Positions 53,700 through 62,156 of a stretch of 64,000 nt of DNA are shown here, in pieces; positions within the stretch are counted from its first letter, which is position 1; every line of letters starts with the position of its first letter. The stretch spans positions 1 to 64,000 of the forward strand of contig NZ_LHVH01000030.1 of the NCBI RefSeq assembly GCF_001269885.1, read 5' to 3'. The notes under the pieces are model-generated. The model saw only the letters and a list, made by a program, of their open reading frames with translations. It was not told where the DNA came from and searched no databases. The DNA comes from Pseudomonas kilonensis (GTDB taxonomy: Bacteria; Pseudomonadota; Gammaproteobacteria; Pseudomonadales; Pseudomonadaceae). The position numbers were made by a program, and so were the translations under genes.

Positions 53700-54373
53700 G
53701 TGAAGATCATTTCGACGACGAACTGGACGGCAACGGTGGTTCGGGCGGCGCCCGTCACCCGATGGCCGCCCGCTTCCGTGGCTACCTGCCGGTCGTCGTC
53801 GACGTAGAAACCGGCGGTTTCAACTCCGCCACCGACGCCTTGCTGGAAATCGCCGCGACCACCATCGGCATGGACGAAAAAGGCTTTGTGTTCCCTGACC
53901 ACACCTACTTCTTCCGTGTCGAACCGTTCGAAGGCGCCAACGTCGAAGCCGCGGCCCTGGAATTCACCGGGATCAAGCTCGATCACCCGTTGCGCATGGC
54001 AGTCAGCGAAGAAACGGCCCTGACCGACATCTTCCGTGGCGTGCGCAAGGCGCTCAAGGCCAACGGTTGCAAGCGAGCGATCCTGGTCGGCCATAACAGC
54101 AGCTTCGATTTGGGCTTCCTCAACGCCGCCGTCGCGCGCCTGGACATGAAGCGCAACCCGTTCCATCCGTTCTCCAGCTTCGACACCGCGACCCTGGCTG
54201 GCCTGGCATACGGCCAGACCGTCCTGGCCAAGGCGTGCCAGGCGGCCGACATCGATTTCGATGGCCGTGAAGCCCACTCGGCCCGCTACGACACCGAGAA
54301 GACCGCCGAGCTGTTCTGCGGCATCGTCAACCGGTGGAAAGAGATGGGTGGCTGGCATGATTTCGACGACTGA
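53696..54373 (+). CDS. rnt: Ribonuclease T
   Basis: Encodes 225 residues of the DEDDh exonuclease group: VVVDVETGGFNSATDALLEI (D, E), GHNSSFDLGFLNAAVARLDM (D) and REAHSARYDTEKTAELFCGI (H, D). Trims tRNA 3' ends and matures stable RNAs. Translationally coupled to pyrC (overlap GTGA). Confidence 0.97.
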   Translation: MSEDHFDDELDGNGGSGGARHPMAARFRGYLPVVVDVETGGFNSATDALLEIAATTIGMDEKGFVFPDHTYFFRVEPFEGANVEAAALEFTGIKLDHPLRMAVSEETALTDIFRGVRKALKANGCKRAILVGHNSSFDLGFLNAAVARLDMKRNPFHPFSSFDTATLAGLAYGQTVLAKACQAADIDFDGREAHSARYDTEKTAELFCGIVNRWKEMGGWHDFDD

Positions 54374-54396
54374 CTAGTAGAGCCATTGTGGCGGCC

Positions 54397-54483
54397 CGTG
54401 GGAGCAAAGCTTGCTCGCGACACAGGCGACTCGGTTTTTGAAGACCGCATCGCTGCCATCGCGGGCAAGCCTTGCTCCCACAG
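54397..54483. repeat. REPIN between rnt and peroxiredoxin gene
   Basis: CGTGGGAGCAAAGCTTGCTC and CGGGCAAGCCTTGCTCCCAC arms. Confidence 0.92.
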
Positions 54484-54540
54484 ATAAATCACCTCGCCAT
54501 AAGGTTCTGTGTTTCAGCCGACAAGTTTGAAACACCCATA

Positions 54541-54573
54541 AAAAAACCGGCCCATGATGGGCCGGTTTTTTTA
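54541..54573 (-). terminator. Intrinsic terminator of peroxiredoxin gene
   Basis: AAACCGGCCC / GGGCCGGTTT stem with ATGAT loop, A-run left and T-run right (works on both strands). Confidence 0.93.
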
Positions 54574-54586
54574 TGCCTGGGTGCGC

Positions 54587-55189
54587 TTACAGCTGGCCGC
54601 CGTGCTCGGTCAGGTAAGCAGCCACGCCTTCAGGCGATGCGTCCATGCCCTTGTCGCCTTTTTTCCAGTTGGCCGGGCAGACTTCGCCGTGCTCTTCGTG
54701 GAATTGCAGCGCGTCGACCAGGCGGATCAGTTCTTCCATGTTACGGCCCAGTGGCAGGTCGTTGATGATCTGCGAACGGACAACGCCTTTGTCGTCGATC
54801 AGGAACGCGCCACGGAAGGCCACGCCGCCTTCGGACTCAACGTCATAGGCCTTGGCGATTTCGTGCTTCATGTCGGCAGCCATGGTGTATTTCACCTGAC
54901 CGATACCGCCATTGTTGATCGGGGTGTTGCGCCAGGCGTTGTGGGTGAAGTGCGAGTCGATCGAAACAGCGACCACTTCAACGTTGCGCGCCTTGAAGTC
55001 ATCCATGCGGTGATCCAGTGCGATCAGCTCGGACGGGCAGACGAAGGTGAAGTCCAGTGGATAGAAGAACACCAGGCCGTATTTGCCTTTGATGGCCGAG
55101 GACAGGGTGAAGCTGTCGACGATTTCGCCGTTGCCGAGGACGGCTGGAACGGTGAAGTCTGGGGCTTGTTTGCCTACGAGTACGCTCAT
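54587..55189 (-). CDS. 2-Cys peroxiredoxin (AhpC/Tsa family)
   Basis: Encodes 200 residues from ATG 55189 (CAGGAGATATCCA upstream). Peroxidatic Cys in PLDFTFVCPSELIALDHRMD; resolving Cys in EEHGEVCPANWKKGDKGM; conserved GGIGQVKYTMAADMKHEIA. Typical 2-Cys enzyme reducing H2O2 and organic peroxides. The rnt-prx-bfd-bfrB order matches PA3528-3531. It diverges from bfd and may share oxidative/iron control, though a Fur site is seen only for bfd. Confidence 0.94.
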   Translation of the reverse strand: MSVLVGKQAPDFTVPAVLGNGEIVDSFTLSSAIKGKYGLVFFYPLDFTFVCPSELIALDHRMDDFKARNVEVVAVSIDSHFTHNAWRNTPINNGGIGQVKYTMAADMKHEIAKAYDVESEGGVAFRGAFLIDDKGVVRSQIINDLPLGRNMEELIRLVDALQFHEEHGEVCPANWKKGDKGMDASPEGVAAYLTEHGGQL

Positions 55190-55435
55190 TGGATATCTCC
55201 TGATGTAATAGCGTGAAAACAAGGTCCGGGCCAGCCTGCCACCCTCAGGCGACAGCCCTGTGACACGAACCCGCTTGCAAGGGCCGATCATCATACACCG
55301 CGCATTTGGACTGTCTTCAACGGTTTTTCGGTGGCATCGAAAAATCGCCGTCCGGTTTCATGCCGCATCAGTCGTCCTGGATAAACCGTTCGTCAGCCCG
55401 GCAACGCTCTGGCGCAAGACCTTGAGAAACCACTT

Positions 55436-55456
55436 TGACAATCATTCTCGTTAACA
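55436..55456. promoter_or_regulatory. Fur box upstream of bfd
   Basis: TGACAATCATTCTCGTTAACA resembles the Fur consensus GATAATGATAATCATTATC in its core. Located 47-67 bases before the bfd start. Iron-starvation induction of bfd by Fur derepression is established in P. aeruginosa. Confidence 0.7.
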
Positions 55457-55502
55457 TTAAGATCCGTCCCAATTGAGTCACAACCAGCGACGGTTCTCAC
55501 TT

Positions 55503-55721
55503 ATGTATGTATGCCTCTGCACTGGCGTCACCGACGGGCAAATCCGCGAAGCGATCTACGAAGGTTGCTGCAGCTATCGCGAAGTCCGCCAGGCCACCGG
55601 CGTAGCCAGCCAATGCGGCAAATGTGCCTGCCTGGCCAAGGAAGTGGTTCGTGAAACCCTCGCCAAAGTGCAAACGGCACAGGCCTCGATCCCCTACCCG
55701 GTAGAATTTACCGCGGCGTAA
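55503..55721 (+). CDS. bfd: Bacterioferritin-associated ferredoxin
   Basis: Encodes 72 residues. The [2Fe-2S] Cys pattern is complete: MYVCLCTGVTDGQIREAIYE (Cys 4, 6) and VASQCGKCACLAKEVVRETL. Bfd reduces the BfrB ferric core to release iron. The start at 55503 matches PA3530. bfrB follows 200 bases later, with its own leader. Confidence 0.96.
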   Translation: MYVCLCTGVTDGQIREAIYEGCCSYREVRQATGVASQCGKCACLAKEVVRETLAKVQTAQASIPYPVEFTAA

Positions 55722-55919
55722 TAGACAGTTTTCAAGGAACCGGACTCAATGTCCGGTTTTTTTATGCCTGCAAATCAAATGCTTAGCGTCCAGACGCGGA
55801 ACACAAACATTCTTATTCCGATTAATTTTCATTTATTATTCAATAACTTAGGTTTGACACTCGTAAATGCGCGGCTCAAACTCGGCCTTATACACAGCTA
55901 TTACAGGGCAGGCCTCATC

Positions 55920-56393
55920 ATGAAAGGCGACATTACAGTCATCCAGCATCTCAACAAGATCCTTGCCAATGAGCTGGTCGCGATCAACCAATACTTCCTG
56001 CATGCGCGCATGTACGAGGATTGGGGCCTGAACAAGCTGGGCAAGCACGAGTACCACGAATCCATCGACGAGATGAAGCACGCGGACAAGCTGATCAAGC
56101 GCATCCTGTTCCTCGAAGGCCTGCCGAACGTCCAGGACCTGGGCAAGCTGCACATCGGCGAACACACCCGCGAGATGCTTGAGTGCGACCTGAAAATCGA
56201 GCGCGAAGGCCACAAGGACCTGAAAGTCGCCATCGCCCATTGCGAAAGCGTTGGTGACTTCGGCAGCCGTGAACTGTTGGAAGACATTCTCGAGTCCGAA
56301 GAAGAGCACATCGATTGGCTGGAAACCCAATTGGGCCTGATCGACAAAGTCGGTCTTGAGAACTACCTGCAATCGCAGATGGGTGAAGAGTAA
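55920..56393 (+). CDS. bfrB: Bacterioferritin BfrB
   Basis: Encodes 157 residues. Ferroxidase ligands are at their standard positions: Glu 18, Glu 51, His 54, Glu 94, Glu 127 and His 130, and the haem-binding Met 52 (ESIDEMKHADKLIKRILFLE). It makes the 24-subunit iron-storage shell. The start at 55920 gives this exact numbering. In the upstream 200 bases a poly-A/T-rich leader is present. Confidence 0.96.
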   Translation: MKGDITVIQHLNKILANELVAINQYFLHARMYEDWGLNKLGKHEYHESIDEMKHADKLIKRILFLEGLPNVQDLGKLHIGEHTREMLECDLKIEREGHKDLKVAIAHCESVGDFGSRELLEDILESEEEHIDWLETQLGLIDKVGLENYLQSQMGEE

Positions 56394-56415
56394 GCTTCCC
56401 CGAAAGCAAGCCACT

Positions 56416-56453
56416 AAAAAGCCCCGCCCTCTTTCGAGAGGCGGGGCTTTTTA
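56416..56453 (+). terminator. Intrinsic terminator of bfrB
   Basis: AAAAGCCCCGCC..CTCT / AGAG..GCGGGGCTTTT stem with one bulge and a TTTTT tail. Confidence 0.92.
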
Positions 56454-56484
56454 TTGCCTGGGTTTCCAGGCCCACCTAAATCCA

Positions 56485-56575
56485 CTGTGGGAGCGAGCTT
56501 GCTCGCGAAAGCGTTGTATCAGAAACATCAATAGCGACTGACCCACCGCTTTCGCGAGCAAGCCCGCTCCCACAG
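56485..56575. repeat. REPIN between bfrB and grxD
   Basis: CTGTGGGAGCGAGCTTGCTC and GAGCAAGCCCGCTCCCACAG arms. Confidence 0.93.
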
Positions 56576-56621
56576 TGTCCGCATTCAGTCACAACCGGCG
56601 TGGTGAATACGGATGTGTAGA

Positions 56622-56963
56622 TCAGGCTTCGGTCTTGTTCGCCGCTGCTGCTTCCACAGCTGCCTTGATCGTGGCCTGCAGAGAGCCGTCGGCGGCCATC
56701 TCGGTCATGATGTCGCTACCGCCGATCAGTTCACCACCCACCCACAGCTGTGGGAAAGTTGGCCAGTTGGCGTACTTGGGCAGGTTGGCGCGGATTTCCG
56801 GGTTCTGCAGGATGTCCACGTAGGCAAACTTCTCGCCACACGCCATCACCGCCTGAGCAGCCTTGGCCGAGAAACCGCACTGTGGCGCGTTCGGCGAGCC
56901 TTTCATGTAAAGCAGGATGGTGTTGTTGGCAATCTGGTCTTTAATCGTTTCGATGATATCCAT
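56622..56963 (-). CDS. grxD: Monothiol glutaredoxin GrxD
   Basis: Encodes 113 residues from ATG 56963 (GAGGTGCTCC upstream). The CGFS active site lies in NAPQCGFSAKAAQAVMACGE, and the glutathione-binding WPTFPQLWVGGELIGGSDIM is complete. It carries [2Fe-2S] clusters for delivery and iron sensing. The bfd-bfrB-grxD iron group matches PA3530-3533. Confidence 0.96.
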   Translation of the reverse strand: MDIIETIKDQIANNTILLYMKGSPNAPQCGFSAKAAQAVMACGEKFAYVDILQNPEIRANLPKYANWPTFPQLWVGGELIGGSDIMTEMAADGSLQATIKAAVEAAAANKTEA

Positions 56964-57052
56964 GGAGCACCTCGGCTTAAAACTTTTGCGACTTAAGTTG
57001 TCGACACGGTGACGCATTGTAACGGAAAGCCGAACCTGCTCCAGAGACAATT

Positions 57053-59161
57053 TTACGCAGCCGCCACCTTCACCGGTACGCCGTTAAGCGCCGCGTTGCC
57101 GGACAACTCATCGAGCTGACAATCATCGGTCAGGTCGTTGGCGCTGGAGCCCGGCTGTCCGCTGGCAATGGTCATCTGCACGCCCGGCCGGGCATGGCCC
57201 CAGCCATGGGGCAGGCTGACCACGCCTTTCATCATGTCCAGGCTGCCCAGCACCTCGACTTCGATGACGCCCACCCGCGAACTGACGGTCACGCGTTGCC
57301 CGTCGACAAGGCCGCGACTGGCGAGGTCATCCGGGTGCATCAGCAACTGATGACGCGGCTTGCCCTTCACCAGTCGATGGAAGTTATGCATCCAGGAGTT
57401 GTTACTGCGCACATGGCGACGGCCAATCATCAGCAACTCGTCCGGTTTTGGCGCCTGCAACGCGGCAAAGCGCACAAGGTCGGCAAGAATCACCGCTGGC
57501 GCAGCCTGCACACGTTGGTTTTCGGTTTTCAGACGCGCAGCCAGGTTGGGCTTGAGTGCGCCGAGGTCGATGCCATGGGGATGGTCGAACAGGGTCGCCA
57601 GGGACAACTTGTGCGTCGAGGCGTCGCCATACGCCCCGCTGCGCAGGCCAAAATCGATCATTTTCGCGGGGGGCATGGTCGGCTTGAGCTCCTTGCCGGT
57701 CCGGGCAGCGAAGGCCTTGGCCAGGCCGACAAAGATTTCCCAATCGTGCAGCGCGCCCTCGGGCTTGGGCAGGATCGCCCGGTTGAAACGGGTCACGTTG
57801 CGCACCGCGAACAGGTTGAACGTGGTGTCGTAATGATCGTTTTCCAGGGCCGAGGTCGAGGGCAGGATCAGGTCGGCATAACGCGTGGTTTCGTTGATGT
57901 ACAAATCGACGCTGACCATGAACTCCAGCCCATCCAGGGCCTGCTCCAGTTGCCGCCCGTTGGGTGTGGACAGCACCGGGTTGCCGGCCACGGTGACCAG
58001 CGCACGAATCTGGCCTTCGCCCTCGGTGAGCATTTCCTCGGCCAGGGCCGACACCGGCAACTCCCCTGAGTACTCGGGACGCCCGGACACCCGGCTCTGC
58101 CAACGATTGAAATGCCCGCCCGAGGTGGTAGCGACCAGGTCCACCGCCGGTTCGGTGCACAGCGCCCCGCCCACCCGATCAAGATTGCCGGTGACCAGGT
58201 TGATCACCTGGATCAGCCAATGGCACAGCGTACCAAACGCCTGGGTCGACACCCCCATCCGCCCGTAGCACACCGCTGACGGCGCGCCGGCGAAGTCCCG
58301 GGCCAATTGCCGGATCTGCGCTGCTGGCACCGCACAGAGCGGGCTCATGGCTTCAGCCGTGAACGTGGCAACGGCCTCACGCACCTCGTCCAGGCCGTCC
58401 ACCGGCAGGTGACTGTCACGGGTCAAGCCTTCGCTGAACAATGTATTGAGCAAACCAAACAGCAGCGCAGCATCGCCGCCGGGTCGTACAAAGACATGCT
58501 GGTTGGCAATGGCCGCCGTTTCGCTGCGGCGCGGATCGACCACCACCACCTTGCCGCCACGGGCCTGGATCGCCTTGAGGCGCTTTTCCACGTCCGGCAC
58601 GGTCATGATGCTGCCGTTGGAAGCCAGCGGGTTGCCGCCCAGGATCAGCATGAAGTCGGTGTGGTCGATGTCCGGAATCGGCAGCAGCAGGCCGTGACCG
58701 TACATCAGGTAGCTGGTCAGGTGATGGGGCAGTTGGTCCACCGAGGTCGCCGAGAAACGGCTGCGGGTTTTCAACAGGCCCAGGAAATAGTTGCTATGGG
58801 TCATCAGCCCATAGTTATGCACGCTGGGGTTGCCCTGGTAGACCGCCACCGCGTTCTGGCCGTGGCGCGCCTGGATATCCGCCAGGCGCTCGGCCACTAA
58901 CGCAAAGGCGTCGTCCCAGGCAATGGGTTGCCATTCATTACCAACGCGCTGCATGGGCTGGCGCAAGCGATCCGGATCGTTCTGGATATCTTGCAAAGCC
59001 ACCGCCTTGGGGCAGATGTGACCGCGACTGAAGGTGTCCAGCGTATCGCCCTTGATCGAGGTGATCGCCAGGCCCTGGCCGTCGGTTTCGGTGGTTTCGA
59101 GGGTCAAGCCGCAGATGGCTTCACACAGATGGCACGCACGGTGGTGGAGAGTCTTGGTCAT
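57053..59161 (-). CDS. Molybdopterin oxidoreductase, cytoplasmic
   Basis: Encodes 702 residues. The N-terminal [4Fe-4S] ligands are Cys 10, 13, 17 and 50 (HRACHLCEAICGLTLETTE; GHICPKAVAL). The molybdopterin domains follow (DFMLILGGNPLASNGSIMTV; DPRRSETAAIANQHVFVRPG) and a C-terminal cap (SLPHGWGHARPGVQMTIASG). No twin-arginine signal is present, so it is cytoplasmic. No Cys or Sec appears at the usual Mo-ligand place (FSATSVDQLPHHL, about residue 140), so Ser or no protein ligand is likely. Formate-dehydrogenase-like, but the substrate is unknown. No partner subunits adjoin it. Confidence 0.85.
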   Translation of the reverse strand: MTKTLHHRACHLCEAICGLTLETTETDGQGLAITSIKGDTLDTFSRGHICPKAVALQDIQNDPDRLRQPMQRVGNEWQPIAWDDAFALVAERLADIQARHGQNAVAVYQGNPSVHNYGLMTHSNYFLGLLKTRSRFSATSVDQLPHHLTSYLMYGHGLLLPIPDIDHTDFMLILGGNPLASNGSIMTVPDVEKRLKAIQARGGKVVVVDPRRSETAAIANQHVFVRPGGDAALLFGLLNTLFSEGLTRDSHLPVDGLDEVREAVATFTAEAMSPLCAVPAAQIRQLARDFAGAPSAVCYGRMGVSTQAFGTLCHWLIQVINLVTGNLDRVGGALCTEPAVDLVATTSGGHFNRWQSRVSGRPEYSGELPVSALAEEMLTEGEGQIRALVTVAGNPVLSTPNGRQLEQALDGLEFMVSVDLYINETTRYADLILPSTSALENDHYDTTFNLFAVRNVTRFNRAILPKPEGALHDWEIFVGLAKAFAARTGKELKPTMPPAKMIDFGLRSGAYGDASTHKLSLATLFDHPHGIDLGALKPNLAARLKTENQRVQAAPAVILADLVRFAALQAPKPDELLMIGRRHVRSNNSWMHNFHRLVKGKPRHQLLMHPDDLASRGLVDGQRVTVSSRVGVIEVEVLGSLDMMKGVVSLPHGWGHARPGVQMTIASGQPGSSANDLTDDCQLDELSGNAALNGVPVKVAAA

Positions 59162-59292
59162 GGCCAGTCTCTGTTTTATTCGTGGCGGGCGTTTTCGGCC
59201 GCGGGAACAAAACTATGGCGCGTGATTCCCGGCAGCGCCAGCGACGTTCGTCCTGTGAATTGCCGGGCATCAGGCCCACCGATGACCGGGCG

Positions 59293-59580
59293 TCAAGGCT
59301 GGTCGGGAGGCGGCGCCAGCAGCTGGATTTCTTCGACGGTTTCCACCTGTTCCTGGGCAATGGGCACACCCGTGAGTTCGCCGATCAGCCGCCAATGCTC
59401 GTCGAGCCCGTTACTGATGGTGGCCATGCGATCGATCATCCGGCGACCCGCGGCTTTGGTCACCTCGTCATCGCTGCGCAGCAATTCGAATGACATGGAA
59501 GTCACCGAAGCCGTCAGGTGCGTCAGCGAGCGTGCAGTCAGCCCCAGCAATTCCATCAATTGTTGCTCTTTCGAATCCAT
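59293..59580 (-). CDS. Conserved small helical protein, 95 aa
   Basis: The product starts MDSKEQQLMELLGLTARSLT and is helical, with a Pro-rich end (LLAPPPDQP). CAGGAG precedes the ATG. It has no signal peptide, Cys or metal motifs. It sits upstream of the molybdopterin enzyme on the same strand, about 130 bases apart, and might be co-transcribed. I do not recognise the family. Confidence 0.7.
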   Translation of the reverse strand: MDSKEQQLMELLGLTARSLTHLTASVTSMSFELLRSDDEVTKAAGRRMIDRMATISNGLDEHWRLIGELTGVPIAQEQVETVEEIQLLAPPPDQP

Positions 59581-59982
59581 TTCGGGCTCCTGTGCCGCTG
59601 TGGCTCATTTATAACCCAGGCCTTTGCATTAGGAAATGTTTCACAACCACCAGCAGACAGGCGAAAGGCTGGGGGCCACGGTGCAAACCACCCCTCATCC
59701 ATGGCGCGCCCGCCACGCTTGATTGCCAAGCCCAGCAACGCCAGTGTACAAATGGGTCGCTGCTGTCAGGAAACCGGCCACAAATATGCCATCGCATTCG
59801 CGTGATGGCCTCGCTGAAATCCCCAAAAACCGTAGCCCTATTGGTAAGACGCGACATTTAATTATAAGATCGCGCCTTCCCCTATTTCGTCGCCCCGTGC
59901 GGCTTTTGCCGCAGGTCTCGCCCGTTTTTTCATTAAACAAGGCTTTGAGCATCTGCGGTCAGTTACAAAAAGGTAGTCAATC
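59581..59982. other. Intergenic region, small gene / argF
   Basis: About 400 bases. The argF half holds the promoter and ArgR-like site listed separately; the other half holds no repeat or RNA gene that I can support. Confidence 0.5.
59841..59868 (+). promoter_or_regulatory. argF promoter overlapping ArgR-like half-site
   Basis: TTGGTA (59841) and TATAAG (59863) are 16 bases apart, a fair sigma-70 pair. The minus strand across it reads TGTCGCGTCTTACCAA, matching the TGTCGC-N8-AA half-site of Pseudomonas ArgR. Binding would cover the -35, giving repression by arginine. A second half-site is not clear. Confidence 0.6.
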
Positions 59983-60903
59983 ATGAGCGCAAGGCACTTT
60001 CTCTCCCTGATGGATTTAACGCCCGATGAGTTGCTCGGCGTGATCCGTCGAGGCGTGGAGCTCAAAGACCTGCGTAACCGCGGCGTACTGTTCGAGCCCT
60101 TGAAAAACCGCGTGCTGGGAATGATCTTCGAGAAGTCATCGACCCGCACCCGTATCTCTTTCGAAGCCGGCATGATCCAACTGGGCGGCCAGGCGATCTT
60201 CCTGTCGCCCCGTGACACCCAACTGGGCCGCGGCGAACCGATCAGCGACTGCGCCATCGTCATGTCGAGCATGCTCGACGCGATGATGATCCGTACCTTT
60301 GCCCATAGCACCCTGACCGAGTTCGCGGCCCATTCCCGCGTACCGGTGATCAACGGCCTGTCCGACGACCTGCACCCCTGCCAGTTGCTGGCCGACATGC
60401 AGACCTTCCTCGAGCATCGCGGCTCGATCCAGGGCAAGACCGTGGCCTGGATCGGCGACGGCAACAACATGTGCAACAGCTATATAGAAGCGGCGCTGCA
60501 ATTCGACTTCCAGCTGCGCATTGCCTGCCCTGAAGGTTTTGACCCCAATGCCGAACTGCTCGCCAAGGCCGGGGACCGGGTGACCATCGTGCGTGATCCG
60601 AAACAGGCCGTGGCCGGCGCGCACCTGGTGAGTACCGACGTCTGGACCTCCATGGGCCAGGAAGAAGAAACCGCCAAGCGCCTCGAGTTGTTCGCGCCGC
60701 TGCAGGTCAACCGGGCCTTGCTCGACCTGGCGGATGCCGAGGTGCTGTTCATGCACTGCCTGCCGGCCCACCGCGGCGAGGAGATCAGCTTCGATTTGCT
60801 CGACGACCCGCGTTCGGTGGCCTGGGACCAGGCAGAGAATCGTCTCCATGCGCAAAAGGCGCTGCTCGAGTTCCTTGTCGAGCCGGCGTATCGCCACGCA
60901 TGA
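59983..60903 (+). CDS. argF: Ornithine carbamoyltransferase (anabolic)
   Basis: Encodes 306 residues. Carbamoyl-phosphate site FEKSSTRTRISFEAGMIQLG, ornithine site HCLPAHRGEEISFDLL, and SDDLHPCQLLADMQTFLEH are all complete. Makes citrulline from ornithine and carbamoyl phosphate. AAAGGTAG precedes the ATG. Overlaps the next gene by four bases, so the orphan ABC ATPase is coupled to it. Confidence 0.97.
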   Translation: MSARHFLSLMDLTPDELLGVIRRGVELKDLRNRGVLFEPLKNRVLGMIFEKSSTRTRISFEAGMIQLGGQAIFLSPRDTQLGRGEPISDCAIVMSSMLDAMMIRTFAHSTLTEFAAHSRVPVINGLSDDLHPCQLLADMQTFLEHRGSIQGKTVAWIGDGNNMCNSYIEAALQFDFQLRIACPEGFDPNAELLAKAGDRVTIVRDPKQAVAGAHLVSTDVWTSMGQEEETAKRLELFAPLQVNRALLDLADAEVLFMHCLPAHRGEEISFDLLDDPRSVAWDQAENRLHAQKALLEFLVEPAYRHA

Positions 60904-62003
60904 GCCACTCGCTGCTGCTGAACTTGCAAAACCTGGCCTGCGGCTACCAAAACCAGCGGGTCGTGCAGAACCTCAACCTGCACCTCAATGCCGGCGATAT
61001 CGGTTGTCTGCTCGGTTCGTCCGGGTGCGGCAAGACCACCACGTTGCGCGCCATTGCCGGCTTCGAACCGGTGCACGAGGGTGAAATCCAACTGGCCGGG
61101 GAAACCATTTCCCGCGCCGGTTTCACCCTCGCCCCGGAAAAACGCCGTATCGGCATGGTGTTCCAGGACTATGCCCTGTTCCCCCACCTGAGCGTGGCCG
61201 AGAACATCGCCTTTGGCATTCGCAAGCATCCGGACAAGGACCGCGTCGTCGAAGAGTTGTTGGAACTGGTCAACCTCAAGCACCTGGGCAAGCGCTTTCC
61301 CCATGAACTGTCCGGCGGCCAGCAACAGCGTGTGGCCCTGGCCCGCGCGCTGGCACCGGAACCACAACTGCTGTTGCTTGATGAGCCGTTCTCCAACCTC
61401 GATGGCGAGTTGCGACGCAAGCTCAGCCATGAAGTGCGAGACATTCTCAAGGCCCGCGGCACCAGCGCGATCCTGGTCACTCACGATCAGGAAGAAGCCT
61501 TCGCCGTCAGTGACCATGTCGGGGTATTCAAGGAAGGTCGACTGGAACAGTGGGACACGCCCTACAACCTGTATCACGAACCGCTGACGCCATTCGTCGC
61601 CAGCTTCATTGGCCAGGGCTACTTCATTCGCGGCCGGCTCGACAGCCCGGAATCGGTGCAGACCGAGTTGGGCACCCTGCGCGGTAACCGTGCCTACACC
61701 TGGCCCATCGGCGGCGCGGTGGACGTGTTGCTGCGCCCGGACGATATCGTCTACGCACCGGACAGTCCGCTCACCGCCAGCATTGTCGGCAAGACCTTCC
61801 AGGGCGCTTCAACCTTGTATCGCCTGCAATTGCCCACAGGCGCGCAACTGGAATCGATCTTCCCCAGCCACGCCGACCATCAGCTTGGGGACCGTGTCGG
61901 CATCCGCGTGGCGGCTGAACACCTGGTGCTGTTCCAGGCCTCGGGCAGCACCGCGGCGCACATCCCTCCGATGGACAGCGGTGTGCGGCGCCATAGCCTG
62001 TAG
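60900..62003 (+). CDS. Orphan ABC transporter ATP-binding protein
   Basis: Encodes 367 residues of the CysA/PotA/FbpC type. Walker A GSSGCGKTTTLRAIAGFEP, signature LSGGQQQRVALARALAPEPQ, Walker B LLLLDEPFSNLDG and switch His in ILVTHDQEEAFAVSDHV; a C-terminal TOBE-like regulatory domain follows. No permease or binding protein adjoins it. In P. aeruginosa an ABC ATPase also follows argF. The target may be iron(III) or a polyamine, but this is a guess. Coupled to argF by a four-base overlap. Confidence 0.88.
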   Translation: MSHSLLLNLQNLACGYQNQRVVQNLNLHLNAGDIGCLLGSSGCGKTTTLRAIAGFEPVHEGEIQLAGETISRAGFTLAPEKRRIGMVFQDYALFPHLSVAENIAFGIRKHPDKDRVVEELLELVNLKHLGKRFPHELSGGQQQRVALARALAPEPQLLLLDEPFSNLDGELRRKLSHEVRDILKARGTSAILVTHDQEEAFAVSDHVGVFKEGRLEQWDTPYNLYHEPLTPFVASFIGQGYFIRGRLDSPESVQTELGTLRGNRAYTWPIGGAVDVLLRPDDIVYAPDSPLTASIVGKTFQGASTLYRLQLPTGAQLESIFPSHADHQLGDRVGIRVAAEHLVLFQASGSTAAHIPPMDSGVRRHSL

Positions 62004-62130
62004 GAGCTGTGTAGGAGCGGTCGAGTGCAACGAGGCTGCGATCTTTCCCCAGCCACTTGAATCTCAAGCGAAAGATCAAAAGATCAAAAGATCAAAAGAT
62101 CAAAAGATCGCAGGCTTCGCCAGCTCCTAC
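62001..62130. repeat. Class-C repeat with (AAAGATCA)n core
   Basis: GTAGGAGCTGTGTAGGAGCG at the left and GGCTTCGCCAGCTCCTAC at the right form the arms; GCTGCGATCTTT lies inside. From 62071 to 62109 an 8-base unit (AAAAGATC) is repeated five times. The left arm overlaps the ABC gene stop codon. This is a third repeat family. Confidence 0.85.
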
Positions 62131-62156
62131 TGGGCGCAAACCAGCGGGGAATGCCA

